Shown: positions 7,733-15,400 of the stretch, one piece after another | Layout: every line of letters begins with the position of its first letter | How positions within the stretch are numbered: the stretch's first letter is position 1 | Source: Streptomyces sp. ISL-87 | Lineage (GTDB): Bacteria; Actinomycetota; Actinomycetes; Streptomycetales; Streptomycetaceae | Direction of reading: 5' to 3' | Assembly (NCBI RefSeq): GCF_018614095.1 | Contig: NZ_JAGGOY010000118.1 | Span: forward strand, 1 to 45,565 | DNA length: 45,565 nucleotides | Program-made: the position numbers and the translations under genes | The notes under the pieces: generated by a model | What the model was told of the DNA's origin: nothing | Database searches by the model: none | Seen by the model: only the letters and a program-made list of their open reading frames with translations

Positions 7733-7784
7733 GTGCTGCGTGCCTTCCTGGGCGCCCTCAGCGCCCGTGTGCGGTCGTGGGGGG

Positions 7785-8444
7785 CTAGGCGGCGAGGGTG
7801 AATTCGACATCGTCCAGGCTGCGCTCGTTGATGGTGACGCCGCTGACGGGGTCGAGGTCGTCGAGCCAGAGGTCCTCGTTGTCGGCGAGGTAGCCGTGGA
7901 GGGCGCTCGGGTTGTTGGCGATGTACGCGGGGACCTGGACCTCGGTGGTGAACTCGTAGGTGACCTGCTCGGTCACGGTCAGGGCGAGGTGCGCGGTCAC
8001 TTCCCGGTCGTGGCCCTCGGGCTCGGACGCTTCGGCGTTGACCACGATGCACAGCAGGGCCGCCGTGTCCTCGTACGGGTCGGCCTGCTCCTGGGCGGCG
8101 TCGGGGAGCCGGACGAACGGGGCGCCGAGGCGGTCGAGGTCGCGGAGGACCTGGAGCAGGGCCTGAGGGTCGCGCGGGTCGGTCCTGCCCCAGGCCGTGC
8201 GCAGTTCGGGGTCGGTGACCTCGGGGAGCTGGGCCAGGTCGTCGAAGGCGCACTGCGTGCCACCGCCGGCGGTCCGGAGGCTGTCGAGGTGGAGTTCGCC
8301 GGAGCGAGTGTCGCGGCGCAGCACCAGGTAGGCGGCGTGCGGGTGCATGTGGGCGAGGGTGGCGGTGAGGGTTCGGGTCAGGCCCTGGGCCTGGCCCTGG
8401 GCCGCTTCGAGTGCGTCCTGGCACTCCTGAAGGGTGGTGTGCAT
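7785..8444 (-). CDS. Hypothetical protein
   Basis: The protein has 219 residues. A coiled-coil N-terminus (residues about 1-30) is followed by a charged alpha/beta region and an acidic C-terminus with YLADNEDLWLDDLDP. No family is recognised. ATG at 8444 has an excellent AGGAGG site 4 nt away. No promoter-hairpin element precedes it, so transcription probably comes from the promoter at 9274 through the 218-residue gene, unless the hairpin at 8504-8531 terminates it. Confidence 0.75.
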   Translation of the reverse strand: MHTTLQECQDALEAAQGQAQGLTRTLTATLAHMHPHAAYLVLRRDTRSGELHLDSLRTAGGGTQCAFDDLAQLPEVTDPELRTAWGRTDPRDPQALLQVLRDLDRLGAPFVRLPDAAQEQADPYEDTAALLCIVVNAEASEPEGHDREVTAHLALTVTEQVTYEFTTEVQVPAYIANNPSALHGYLADNEDLWLDDLDPVSGVTINERSLDDVEFTLAA

Positions 8445-8503
8445 CGTTCCTCCTGGGTGGCGTGTGGGGGCCGGCGGTGAGGCCGGCCGTCGGCTGGGGA
8501 GCC

Positions 8504-8531
8504 CCTCCCCCGGCGCCGGGCCGGGGGAAGG
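8504..8531 (-). terminator. Possible attenuator hairpin
   Basis: CCTCCCCCGGC pairs with GCCGGGGGAAGG (one bulge) just after the stop at 8538. There is no T-tract. It may be a partial terminator inside the 9194-7523 unit. Confidence 0.4.
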
Positions 8532-8537
8532 GTCGGG

Positions 8538-9194
8538 TCAGGCGCTGAGGAGCTGGTTGCCGGTGCGCTGCCAGTACCCGGCGGGGGCGCGGTCCGCGCG
8601 GCAGTCCCAGGTGCCGTAGGCGGTCATCTCGAACTCGTCCTCACAGACGAGAATCCGGGCTTCGGGGATGTTCTGGAGAGTGACGCTGTCGGCGGGGAAG
8701 TCGTCGAAGCGCACGAAGCGGTGGGGGTAGCGCCCCATGAACCAGTAGATGTCTCCGGGTGCGAGGTCGTCGAAACGGGGGTTGACCGTCTCCTGCGGCA
8801 GGACCTTGCACCAGGTGCGGACGCCGAGGGCGGCGCAGATGTCCTTGACCCGGTCGTAGAGGACGCCGAAGGCGTCCGGGGCGATACCGAGAGCGCGGTC
8901 GGTTTCCCCGCTCGGGCCGGTGAAGTGGACGGCGCCCCGGACGTCGAGGCCGTCGAAGCCGTAGCGGGCGGCGAGGTGCTGCGCCACGATGTTGGGGGCG
9001 CCCTGGTCTCCGGGGCGGTAGTGCATGTCCGTTTCGGTATCGAGCGGGACGGTGGTGTACGCGCCGGGGCCGGAGAAGAGGCCGGTGAGCTCCCACTCGA
9101 CGTGGGGGTCTCCGAAGGACCACGCCACGAGGTGGTCGGGGTGGAGCGTGCCGAAGCAGCTGAATTCCTGCGGGTGGGTGAAGTCCAGGGGCAT
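8538..9194 (-). CDS. Hypothetical protein
   Basis: The protein has 218 residues, soluble, with aromatic- and proline-rich segments such as WSFGDPHVEWELTGLFSGPG and a C-terminal WDCRADR. No motif known to me. ATG at 9194 follows TGGAG and is 29 nt downstream of the copy 7 hairpin, the shortest such distance in the window. Confidence 0.75.
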   Translation of the reverse strand: MPLDFTHPQEFSCFGTLHPDHLVAWSFGDPHVEWELTGLFSGPGAYTTVPLDTETDMHYRPGDQGAPNIVAQHLAARYGFDGLDVRGAVHFTGPSGETDRALGIAPDAFGVLYDRVKDICAALGVRTWCKVLPQETVNPRFDDLAPGDIYWFMGRYPHRFVRFDDFPADSVTLQNIPEARILVCEDEFEMTAYGTWDCRADRAPAGYWQRTGNQLLSA

Positions 9195-9223
9195 GCGTTC
9201 TCCAGGGTGTGGGTTTCCGGTCT

Positions 9224-9274
9224 GGTCGACTGCCACCGTCGACCACAAGACAACTATACATCACATTCATCATT
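9224..9274 (-). promoter_or_regulatory. Promoter plus GTGGCA hairpin (copy 7)
   Basis: AATGATG-N9-TATAGT-TGTCTTGT leads into stem GGTCGAC/GTCGACC with loop GGTGGCA (9224-9244). Compared with copy 2, both sides of one stem pair have changed together (G-C to A-T). Confidence 0.85.
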
Positions 9275-9339
9275 CTCGGGAGATCTTCGGCCCCGTTTTC
9301 GCTGCTCAGAGCCGCCCCCGTTGCCGCTCCGCTACGCAG

Positions 9340-9372
9340 AACTGGCCTCGCCCGATACGGGCGAGGCCAGTT
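9340..9372. terminator. Perfect 15-bp hairpin
   Basis: AACTGGCCTCGCCCG pairs with its exact complement around a 3-nt loop. It lies 14 nt after the stop of the decayed gene at 9386, which is read on the minus strand. The following bases on the plus strand (GGTTTGT) are only weakly T-rich. It is likely the terminator of the decayed gene. Confidence 0.65.
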
Positions 9373-9385
9373 GGTTTGTCGCCGT

Positions 9386-9790
9386 TCAGGCTGTGGGCGC
9401 GGCTGCGGCGGTCAGCTGGCGGAGGACTCCGAGCGGCCGCTCGGCTCTCGCCAGGCGGGCAAGGCGGGCGCGCTGCTCCCCGATGCCTCGGCAGCCGGCG
9501 AGCGGCTGCAGGGTGTCCGGGCGTAGCTGCGTGACGGCCTGGACGTAGGCGCGGCCGCCGAGGGCGACGACCGGCCGCGGGCCGGGCAGGATGCCGAGGT
9601 GAGCCGTGCTGCGCGGAGAGGACGACGACGTCGCCGGTGGCGCCGGCGAGGCGCTCGGCCGCCTGTCGGCACAGGATGTGGTAGCTGCCCGTGTAGAGGT
9701 CGCGGGCCGGCAGAGCTGTCCTGGTGGGCGCCTTGGCGCCGCTGCAGGGGAAGGCGCGCGGGTCCGCAGAATCCTGGGCGCCATGGGCCG
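9386..9790 (-). pseudogene. Decayed DUF6884/YaaA-like gene
   Basis: Two frames carry the two halves of one protein. In one frame PCSGAK, then ARDLYTGSYH and VVVLSAQHG appear; in another VVALGGRAYV, PLAGCRGIGEQ and a final helix. This is the order seen in DUF6884 proteins (related to YaaA), where the middle part linking them normally includes a YDLRMG-like segment; that part seems missing. No good start codon or ribosome site is visible for the first half. I read it as a frameshifted, internally deleted remnant. The neighbouring gene at 10280 is also frameshifted. Confidence 0.6.
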
Positions 9791-9921
9791 GAACTCGTAC
9801 GGAAGTCTTCCATCTCTTGAGCCTGGAAGGTGAGTTCGTCGGGGTAGGCCGAGTTCGACGATCGCCTCGGTCGCTACGCTGAGGCCGTACCGGATCAGTT
9901 CAGGCGGAAAGTGGTGGAGCA

Positions 9922-10266
9922 GTGGCCAAGCGCGACGTGTGGGTGCGCGTCGGGGACGAGTTGGTGCGCGGCGACACCATCGTGGGCATCACTGTGGACG
10001 GCGGCCAGGTCTACTACCAGTCGTACAAACTCCTGCTGAAGGTCACGGGCCACCGCGACCTCCTGGTGATCGACTCTGGGATCTACGCCCGCGTGGATGA
10101 GGCGGACGACGACGAAGCCCATGAGCAGGCCACCGCTCTCGCTGACGACTTCGTGAACACGATCGCGCGGGGAGCTGCACTGCCCACCGGAGCGCTGATC
10201 CGGCTCGCCTCGGATGATGAGGTTGACGACGGCAGTGCGAAGTGGGAATTGACCACTCTGGGATAG
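9922..10266 (+). CDS. Hypothetical protein
   Basis: The protein has 114 residues starting at GTG 9922 (GGTGGAG just upstream, a tight spacing). The N-terminal half is a run of strands (VWVRVGDELVRG, then GITVDGGQVYYQ, then LLVIDSGIY), followed by an acidic helix. This suggests a small beta-barrel, but I know no family. It is one of few plus-strand genes and lies between two decayed minus-strand genes. Confidence 0.65.
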   Translation: MAKRDVWVRVGDELVRGDTIVGITVDGGQVYYQSYKLLLKVTGHRDLLVIDSGIYARVDEADDDEAHEQATALADDFVNTIARGAALPTGALIRLASDDEVDDGSAKWELTTLG

Positions 10267-10279
10267 CACCCAGCGCTCG

Positions 10280-10500
10280 CTATGCGGCCAGCGCCACCAA
10301 GTCCGCCGGCGCGCACCGCCGGTGCCGCTGCGGCACCTCGACCGGCACCAGGGCCTCGGCCCCTGCCAGTCCGTGAAGCCGCAGCGGGCGATGGTGTCGC
10401 CGCGGTCGGGCAGGAGGTGCGCCAGGCCCTCGGAGTCGGTACCGACCCCGGTGATGCGGATGGGGTCGGCGCTGCGCTCGGCGGTCCGAGCGTCCGTCAT
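10280..10500 (-). pseudogene. Frameshifted small gene
   Basis: The ATG at 10500 (GAGGGGAG upstream) opens a protein with HLLPDRGDTIARCGFTDWQG; the natural continuation ALVPVEVPQRHRRCAPADLV is in the next frame and ends at 10280. The switch is at a run of four identical bases (10360-10363). One extra or missing base there breaks the gene. It could be a genuine mutation or a consensus error. The two conserved-looking cysteines (ARCG, RRCAP) suggest metal binding. It keeps a promoter-hairpin element. Confidence 0.6.
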
Positions 10501-10557
10501 GGGCCGCTCCCCTCGGGTCGGCCGGTTCGGCGGCCGCGTGCTGTGCGTTCGGTCGCC

Positions 10558-10609
10558 GGTCGAACGCCACTCCCGACCGGCGACATAACTATCCCCACAA
10601 TGCATCACT
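10558..10609 (-). promoter_or_regulatory. Promoter plus hairpin (copy 8, variant loop)
   Basis: AGTGATG-N9-GATAGT-TATGTCG leads into stem GGTCGGG/TTCGACC with wobble pairs and loop AGTGGCG (10558-10578). The -10 and the loop each deviate by one base, and the leader to the start (57 nt) is the longest. The downstream gene is frameshifted, so this copy may be under relaxed selection. Confidence 0.7.
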
Positions 10610-10657
10610 AATGGCCAGGAGGAGCGCGCTCCCTGCTCTCGGGATCCGTCCCGGCGG

Positions 10658-11899
10658 TCAGGCAGCCAGGGCCAGCCGGCGGAGGTAGTCGGCCGCGGCC
10701 TCCTCGCCGACGTGGCGCCGCAGCGCGTCCCCCCGCGCCCACACCAAAGGGCCTTCCTCCGCCTCGACGCGGGCGGCCTCGGCGACGATCTCAGCGACGC
10801 TGAGCTTCTCCCGGAACTTGTGGCCGATGTGTTCCTCCAGGGCGACGTACCGGGTGGGCAGGTCCAGGCCCAGGGCCCAGCACAGCCGTACGGCGCGCAC
10901 CAGGACGTCCCGCCCGGCGAGCACGCAGAAGACGCAGCTCAGGCGAGGGATGACCGCGTCGTAGACGGGGTGGTACTCCAGGGCGGCGTCGGCGATCTGC
11001 TGCCAGACGTCGGCCTCGGAGAGTTCCAGGATCGGGTGCCAGGTCAGGACCATGCGCTGGCCGGTGCTCGCGCGCATGTCGATGGCGAGCGGCAGCTTCC
11101 GGGCCCGGGCGGGGGATTCTGCGGCCCGGATGCCGAGGGCGGAGAGGATCAGGGCCTGTTCGTCCAGGCCGAGGACATCGGTGATCTGCTTGAACAGCGG
11201 GGCGATCTTGTCCCGCTTCAGGGTCGAGGTACACAGCCGGCGGGCCGCGTCCGGCCACATCTTGCGCTTCTCGACGAGGCCGAGCAGGCCGCGGTCGGCC
11301 TGGACGACGATGAACTCGACGCCCCAGCGCTCGGCCTGGCGCTGGGCGAGCTCGCGGACGCCCGGCCATTCGGACTCCTCACCCAGGTCGGCGTGGACCA
11401 GGACCACCTTGTCCAGGCAGCCGGCCTCGGCGGCCAGAGTGACCACGCGCTGCCCGCAGACGAGCGAGTCCTTGCCGGCACTGGTCGAGACGACGATTTT
11501 GTCCGCGGCCAGGATGAGCTCGCGGGGCGTTTCGGCGAGCTCGCCGAGGAGGCTGGCCGCGACTCCGGACCGGCGCTGGCCGCCGGTTCCGCGGCCGGGG
11601 GCGTGCGGGGTGTAGAGCGCTGCGAGGGTGCGGTTGGCCGCGCGGGCCGCGGTGAAGGTCCGGCGGACCTTGGCGCGGGCCTCCTGCTCGCGGCGGACGA
11701 GGCCGGCGTGCGCGGCATGCGCGGCCGCCAGCTCGTCGGCGCCGGCCTGCAGCTGCGGGTCGTGGGTGATGCGGGTGTGCGCGGCAGCGGCGGCCTTGGC
11801 CGCCCGGGCGCGGGCGCGGTCGGCGGCGGTGTACGCGGCGTCGGCCTGGTGGGCGCGCCGGATTACCTCCAGCAGCTGGCGGCGGGTGCTCATGTCCAT
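10658..11899 (-). CDS. PAPS reductase / DndC-like PP-loop protein
   Basis: The protein has 413 residues. Residues 5-95 form an alanine/arginine-rich coiled coil. The PP-loop STSAGKDS at 138-145 is the ATP-pyrophosphatase signature of the adenine nucleotide alpha-hydrolase superfamily, followed by LVHADLGEESEWPG and, further on, RRLCTSTLKRDK and RLSCVFC cysteines. Such proteins reduce PAPS or transfer sulfur (as DndC does) and are common on phages and plasmids. No Dnd partner genes are present. Start ATG at 11899 or 11893, after GAGGAG. A promoterless GTGGCA hairpin lies 35 nt upstream, behind the gene at 11971-12372. Confidence 0.85.
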   Translation of the reverse strand: MDMSTRRQLLEVIRRAHQADAAYTAADRARARAAKAAAAAHTRITHDPQLQAGADELAAAHAAHAGLVRREQEARAKVRRTFTAARAANRTLAALYTPHAPGRGTGGQRRSGVAASLLGELAETPRELILAADKIVVSTSAGKDSLVCGQRVVTLAAEAGCLDKVVLVHADLGEESEWPGVRELAQRQAERWGVEFIVVQADRGLLGLVEKRKMWPDAARRLCTSTLKRDKIAPLFKQITDVLGLDEQALILSALGIRAAESPARARKLPLAIDMRASTGQRMVLTWHPILELSEADVWQQIADAALEYHPVYDAVIPRLSCVFCVLAGRDVLVRAVRLCWALGLDLPTRYVALEEHIGHKFREKLSVAEIVAEAARVEAEEGPLVWARGDALRRHVGEEAAADYLRRLALAA

Positions 11900-11934
11900 G
11901 GGGCTCCTCGCGGTTCGGGGTGGTGAGTTCGGCG

Positions 11935-11959
11935 CCGGGCGGCTGCCACTGCCGCCCGG
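11935..11959 (-). promoter_or_regulatory. Promoterless GTGGCA hairpin
   Basis: A 9-bp perfect stem (CCGGGCGGC/GCCGCCCGG) encloses loop AGTGGCA. It begins 11 nt after the upstream stop codon and has no promoter box. The tail GCCGAACTCACCACC matches that of the promoter-linked copies. Confidence 0.75.
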
Positions 11960-11970
11960 TCGGGAGTGGA

Positions 11971-12372
11971 TCAGAAGGTGCAGAACCGGCGTGCGACCGG
12001 CGGGATGTTGCTGCTGCGGCGCCGGCTGAGCCGTTCGGTCACCTCGCGGGCGCACCGGGCGGCGTCGGCGGCCGCGTCGAGCGGCGTGGGGGAACCGTCG
12101 ACGAGGGTGGTGAGGTAGGTGCCGTCGGCGGCGTGCAGGTGCGCGGACCAGGGGTCGCGGTGGTCGGCCGCGGGCCGGTCGGCGCGCTCGCCGGCGTACA
12201 TCAGGACGTGCGGGACGCCGTAGGCGGCGTCCTCGTCGTGCGGGGCGCCCGGGTCGGCGGCCATGATCAGGAAGGTCATGCCGCCCTCCTCCCCGGGGAA
12301 GGCGCGGCGGCCCAGGGCCGCTAGCTCGGCGAGCAGCAGGTCGCCTTCCGTGGGTTCATTCCGGATGGTCAT
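11971..12372 (-). CDS. Hypothetical protein
   Basis: The protein has 133 residues. A helical N-terminus (LLLAELAALGRRAFPGEEG) is followed by a strand TFLIMAADPG, a VPHVLMYAGE strand and an arginine-rich C-terminus. I know no family. ATG at 12372 follows AAAGGA. It precedes the PP-loop gene in the same transcription unit; no promoter element lies in front, so expression probably runs on from the gene at 12541-13101. Confidence 0.7.
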   Translation of the reverse strand: MTIRNEPTEGDLLLAELAALGRRAFPGEEGGMTFLIMAADPGAPHDEDAAYGVPHVLMYAGERADRPAADHRDPWSAHLHAADGTYLTTLVDGSPTPLDAAADAARCAREVTERLSRRRSSNIPPVARRFCTF

Positions 12373-12440
12373 CGCGTTCCTTTGCGTCGAGCGGGTGGGG
12401 GTGTCTTGCCGTGCGGGCCGTTGTCGTGCGCAGGGGGCGC

Positions 12441-12500
12441 CTGGCCCCGGCGCCCGGCCCGAGGTGGGGCCTGGCCCCGGCGCCCGGCCCGAGGTGGGGC
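12441..12500. repeat. Two perfect 30-bp tandem repeats
   Basis: The 30-bp unit starting CTGGCCCCGG and ending GAGGTGGGGC occurs twice head to tail without a mismatch, followed by a partial third unit. A related sequence recurs at about 19010-19045, beside a fragment of the gene at 12541-13101. Confidence 0.85.
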
Positions 12501-12512
12501 CGGGCGCCGGGG

Positions 12513-12535
12513 CGCGGGGCGCTGTGCGCCCCGCG
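12513..12535 (-). terminator. Terminator-like hairpin
   Basis: A perfect 10-bp stem (CGCGGGGCGC/GCGCCCCGCG, 3-nt loop) follows the stop at 12541 by 5 nt. No T-tract. Confidence 0.55.
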
Positions 12536-12540
12536 ATGTA

Positions 12541-13101
12541 CTACTGAGCGACGGTCGGCCGGTTGCAGGGGCGGGCGTTGTCCACGGCGACGGCGGCAGC
12601 GAGGCGGACCCAGTTCAGGTGGAGCTTGAATGCGGCTTCCAGGTAGAGCGCCGTCGCCTCCGGCCGCTCACCGGCTCCCGTCAGGTGGCGCTCGTGCAGC
12701 AGCTGGAGGGCAACGCGCAGGCGGGTCTCCTGTGCAGCGAGCTGGGCGCTGACGGGGTGCAGGAGCCGGGGCAGTTCGAGGGTGCCGAACACGGCGCTGG
12801 TGACGTACTGGCCGAGGCAGTCGGGGAGCCCGGTCGCCCTGTTCTGGACGATGACGTCTTCGGCGATGGAGAGGAGCAGGGAGGCGTCGAAGGGGATCGT
12901 GTTGGTGATCACGACACCGTCCAGGACCTGGGGGAGGTCGGTCTCGAAGGCCAGCGCGACGTCGTCGAGGAGTTCGGCGACCGTGGTCAGCGCTTCCTCG
13001 GCCGGGTGGTTGAGCACGCTCCTGCGTCGGGCGATACCGGCGATGGCGCGGGCGCGGGCAGCTGCGTGCAGGGCGTTGGGGAGCGGCGTGCGGATGATCA
13101 T
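12541..13101 (-). CDS. Hypothetical helical protein
   Basis: The protein has 186 residues, predicted almost wholly helical (ARARAIAGIARRR, AEELLDD-like helix, SLLLSIAEDV, LHPVSAQLAAQE) with a C-terminus AAFKLHLNWVRLA...NARPCNR. I recognise no family. A fragment coding for a near-copy of this C-terminus lies at 19074-19186. ATG at 13101 follows GGAG and lies 36 nt after the hairpin of copy 9. Confidence 0.75.
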   Translation of the reverse strand: MIIRTPLPNALHAAARARAIAGIARRRSVLNHPAEEALTTVAELLDDVALAFETDLPQVLDGVVITNTIPFDASLLLSIAEDVIVQNRATGLPDCLGQYVTSAVFGTLELPRLLHPVSAQLAAQETRLRVALQLLHERHLTGAGERPEATALYLEAAFKLHLNWVRLAAAVAVDNARPCNRPTVAQ

Positions 13102-13137
13102 GTCTCTCCGAAGGGTCCGAGGATGTGTGTCCGGTGC

Positions 13138-13188
13138 GACCGACTGCCACCGTCGACCACAAGACAACTATACTCGTTATTCATCACT
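13138..13188 (-). promoter_or_regulatory. Promoter plus GTGGCA hairpin (copy 9)
   Basis: AGTGATG-N9-TATAGT-TGTCTTGT leads into stem GGTCGAC/GTCGGTC (two wobble pairs) with loop GGTGGCA (13138-13158). A TTGCGA lies 16 nt upstream of the TATAGT and could serve as a -35. Confidence 0.83.
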
Positions 13189-13271
13189 TCGCAAGGGTTC
13201 GCCGTTGCTTCCCGGCAGAAATCCGCAGACGACACCGGGGGTGCTGTGGGCGGCCCCCCGGGGAAGGAGAG

Positions 13272-13297
13272 CCGCCCGGCCCCGTGGGGCCGGGCGG
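13272..13297 (-). terminator. Terminator-like hairpin
   Basis: A 12-bp perfect stem (CCGCCCGGCCCC/GGGGCCGGGCGG, 2-nt loop) lies 7 nt beyond the stop at 13304. Confidence 0.6.
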
Positions 13298-13303
13298 GGG
13301 CCG

Positions 13304-14701
13304 TCAGCAGGCAGCCTCGGGGTCCTCGGCCGCCGGCAGGGGCTCCCACTCCAGGGAGCGCGCGGTCTTGCGGGACCGGCCGTCAACGGCGACGGTCACG
13401 CCGTCCCGGTACGCCCGGGCGCCGGCCATCCGTACGTCCGCCGCCTCGACGGTGCCGGTCTGACCGCTGGCCACATGCCGGACCCGCTCGCCGACGGTGC
13501 GGACCAGGTCCGCTTCCCGCAGGCGCCGCGCGCCGAGCCGGTGTCCCGCCTGCTGGACCAGGCGGCCGCCGCGCGTGGCCAGGGCGGCCGCGAAGGCGGC
13601 GGCGGAGTCGGGAGCCTCGACCCTCAGGAAGGAGCGGCCCTCGGGCAGGTCGGTGTGGGTGATGGTCCAGGTGTCGGTGATCGCGCCCCGGTCCTGCTCG
13701 ACGGCGGCGCCCTGCGTGGCTGCGGCCTCCAGGGTCGGCACGTGCCAGACGAGCAGGGACGGGTGGTCTCCGGGCTCGACGAGCCAGCCTTCGGTGCGCT
13801 CGAACAGCTCCTTCGCGACGCACAGCGCGGCCAGGGGCGGCCGCCCGTCGGCGCCGGTGGTCAGCTTGCCGTCCTCGACCCAGCCGACGGTCAGGCGGCC
13901 GCTGGTGCCGTCCGGCCGGACCCAGTAGCCGGCCACCTCGCCGAGGTCGTCGGGGCCGGTGACGTCGGCGAGCGGCTGTCCGGACAGGGCGGTCACCGCG
14001 GCGGCGGCGGCCGGGTGTTCGGCGTCCTCGGGCAGTACGCCCGTACCGGCGGCCGGGGCGGCCTCGGCCGGGCCGGCGGCGGGCGGCGGGACGTGGACGG
14101 CGTTCCAGGAGCCGGGGCCGTACTCGGTGAGCTTGACGAGGCCTGCCCCGTGCAGGCTCCGGACGGCGGTGAGGTTGTGCCCGTATCCGGCGCCGATCGC
14201 GCCGTCGCGCTTGACGACGGCGTACACCCGCCGCTGCGGTTGGGGCAGGGCATCCTCGGCGCGCTTGCGGTTCTCCTGGGCGTTCAGGAACTCGGCGCGC
14301 TCCTGGGCGCCGGCCTCGGTCTGCCAGTCGCCCGAGACGACCAGGCCGGAGCTGTTGACGACGTCGAAGCCCCCGCCCGCGGCCGGGCGTACGGAGTACA
14401 GGGCGAGCGGCGTGCGCTCCTCGGCCGGGGCCGGCCGCGCCTCGGCGGGCGTCTGGGCGGGGGTCGTCCTGCGGGTGCGGACCGGCTGGGCCTGGACGGC
14501 GACTTCCTCGACCGCGACGTTCTTCCAGCCCGCACGCCCGGCCCTCCGGGCCGCGTTGGCGACATTGGCCGCGGACATGGACCAGGTGTGCACGATGCGG
14601 CCCTCGCCTTCGCGGCGATCGACGGTGACCGCGTGGGTGTAGTGGCGGGTTTCGCTGGTGCGGGTGCAGCCGGTGGAGGCAACGAAGGTGGTACGGGCCA
14701 T
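13304..14701 (-). CDS. Large hypothetical plasmid protein
   Basis: The protein has 465 residues. The first 60 (ARTTFVASTG, TSETRHYTHAV, then W-ANVANAARRAG) form a compact domain; residues about 70-100 are a proline/alanine linker; the rest holds several ~70-residue segments rich in strand-helix units (for example VYAVVKRDGAIG, GWLVEPGDHPSLLVWHVP), suggesting repeated small domains. No catalytic motif is seen. ATG at 14701 follows AAGGAG. It is co-transcribed with the gene at 14808-15179 and has its own promoterless GTGGCA hairpin. Confidence 0.78.
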   Translation of the reverse strand: MARTTFVASTGCTRTSETRHYTHAVTVDRREGEGRIVHTWSMSAANVANAARRAGRAGWKNVAVEEVAVQAQPVRTRRTTPAQTPAEARPAPAEERTPLALYSVRPAAGGGFDVVNSSGLVVSGDWQTEAGAQERAEFLNAQENRKRAEDALPQPQRRVYAVVKRDGAIGAGYGHNLTAVRSLHGAGLVKLTEYGPGSWNAVHVPPPAAGPAEAAPAAGTGVLPEDAEHPAAAAAVTALSGQPLADVTGPDDLGEVAGYWVRPDGTSGRLTVGWVEDGKLTTGADGRPPLAALCVAKELFERTEGWLVEPGDHPSLLVWHVPTLEAAATQGAAVEQDRGAITDTWTITHTDLPEGRSFLRVEAPDSAAAFAAALATRGGRLVQQAGHRLGARRLREADLVRTVGERVRHVASGQTGTVEAADVRMAGARAYRDGVTVAVDGRSRKTARSLEWEPLPAAEDPEAAC

Positions 14702-14739
14702 GACGGGGCTCCTTGCGTGTGAGGTGTGCTCTCGGTGCT

Positions 14740-14760
14740 GGCCGGCTGCCACGGCCGACC
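14740..14760 (-). promoter_or_regulatory. Promoterless GTGGCA hairpin
   Basis: Stem GGTCGGC/GCCGGCC (one wobble pair) encloses loop CGTGGCA, 38 nt upstream of the start at 14701. It lies between two genes and lacks any promoter box. The first loop base differs from most copies. Confidence 0.75.
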
Positions 14761-14807
14761 CAGCTGGGGGGAGGGCCGGGGGCGGTGGGCCGCCCCCGGC
14801 ATCGGGC

Positions 14808-15179
14808 CTACCGGCCCAGGCGGATCGCGCGCTTGCGAAGGCCCGCCTTCTGGATCCGGTACCGCGCCTTGGAGAACTGGTCGACGTCCCGCAGCCACCG
14901 GTGGAGGCGGATCAGCGTGCGCTCGGACATGTCGTCGACCGTGCCCACCACGGTGGGCTCGCCAACGAACGCGAATCCGAGGGTCCTCGGCGCGAACGAG
15001 GGGGCGCCGAGCGTGTAGAACCACACCTTGTACCCAGCCTTCGGGTCGTTCTCGTTCCAGAGGCCGACAACGATGGCCCGGCGCTCGCCGGTGTTCTTGC
15101 CCTCGTCGTAGCGGGGGGTACGCACGACCGTGCCCGGCTCCAGAACGGTCTGGACGGTGGAGGCGGTGGCGACGGTCAT
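14808..15179 (-). CDS. Hypothetical basic protein
   Basis: The protein has 123 residues. The first half is strand-rich (GTVVRTPRYDEGKNTG, AIVVGLWNENDPKAGYKVWFYTLG), the last 35 residues are very basic (WLRDVDQFSKARYRIQKAGLR-like), suggesting nucleic-acid contact. No family known. ATG at 15179 follows AAGGGAG. Its promoter is a true copy of the recurrent box but the hairpin that follows lacks GTGGCA. Confidence 0.72.
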   Translation of the reverse strand: MTVATASTVQTVLEPGTVVRTPRYDEGKNTGERRAIVVGLWNENDPKAGYKVWFYTLGAPSFAPRTLGFAFVGEPTVVGTVDDMSERTLIRLHRWLRDVDQFSKARYRIQKAGLRKRAIRLGR

Positions 15180-15207
15180 GTGAACTCCCTTGGAGAGTGG
15201 TGGGGAT

Positions 15208-15258
15208 GTCGGCGGGAATCCCCCGCCGACAAGAAAACTATACCCACTACTCATCACT
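15208..15258 (-). promoter_or_regulatory. Recurrent promoter with diverged hairpin (copy 10)
   Basis: AGTGATG-N9-TATAGT-TTTCTTGT is followed by a 9-bp stem GTCGGCGGG/CCCGCCGAC with a 5-nt loop GGATT (15208-15230). GTGGCA is absent. TTGCGT lies 17 nt upstream of TATAGT. Confidence 0.75.
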
Positions 15259-15351
15259 TACGCAAGGAGGCACCCTCGCCCGGCGACGCCGCAGGCGACG
15301 GAGGGTCGAGCCGGCCGGGAGCCGGGCCGCCGGCTGCGGGCCGACGGACCC

Positions 15352-15391
15352 GTGTCCGGTGGGGGCGAGGATGCCCGCCACCACCGGACAC
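15352..15391 (-). terminator. Terminator-like hairpin
   Basis: GTGTCCGGTGG pairs with CCACCGGACAC (11 bp) around a longer loop, 9 nt after the stop at 15401. Confidence 0.5.
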
Positions 15392-15400
15392 GAGGGAAGA

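Noticed and set aside
12782..14722. Long plus-strand open frames across 12.4-14.7 kb
   Set aside because: They are glycine/arginine/alanine-rich antisense frames that cross two promoter-hairpin regions and lack ribosome sites. The minus-strand genes explain the region.
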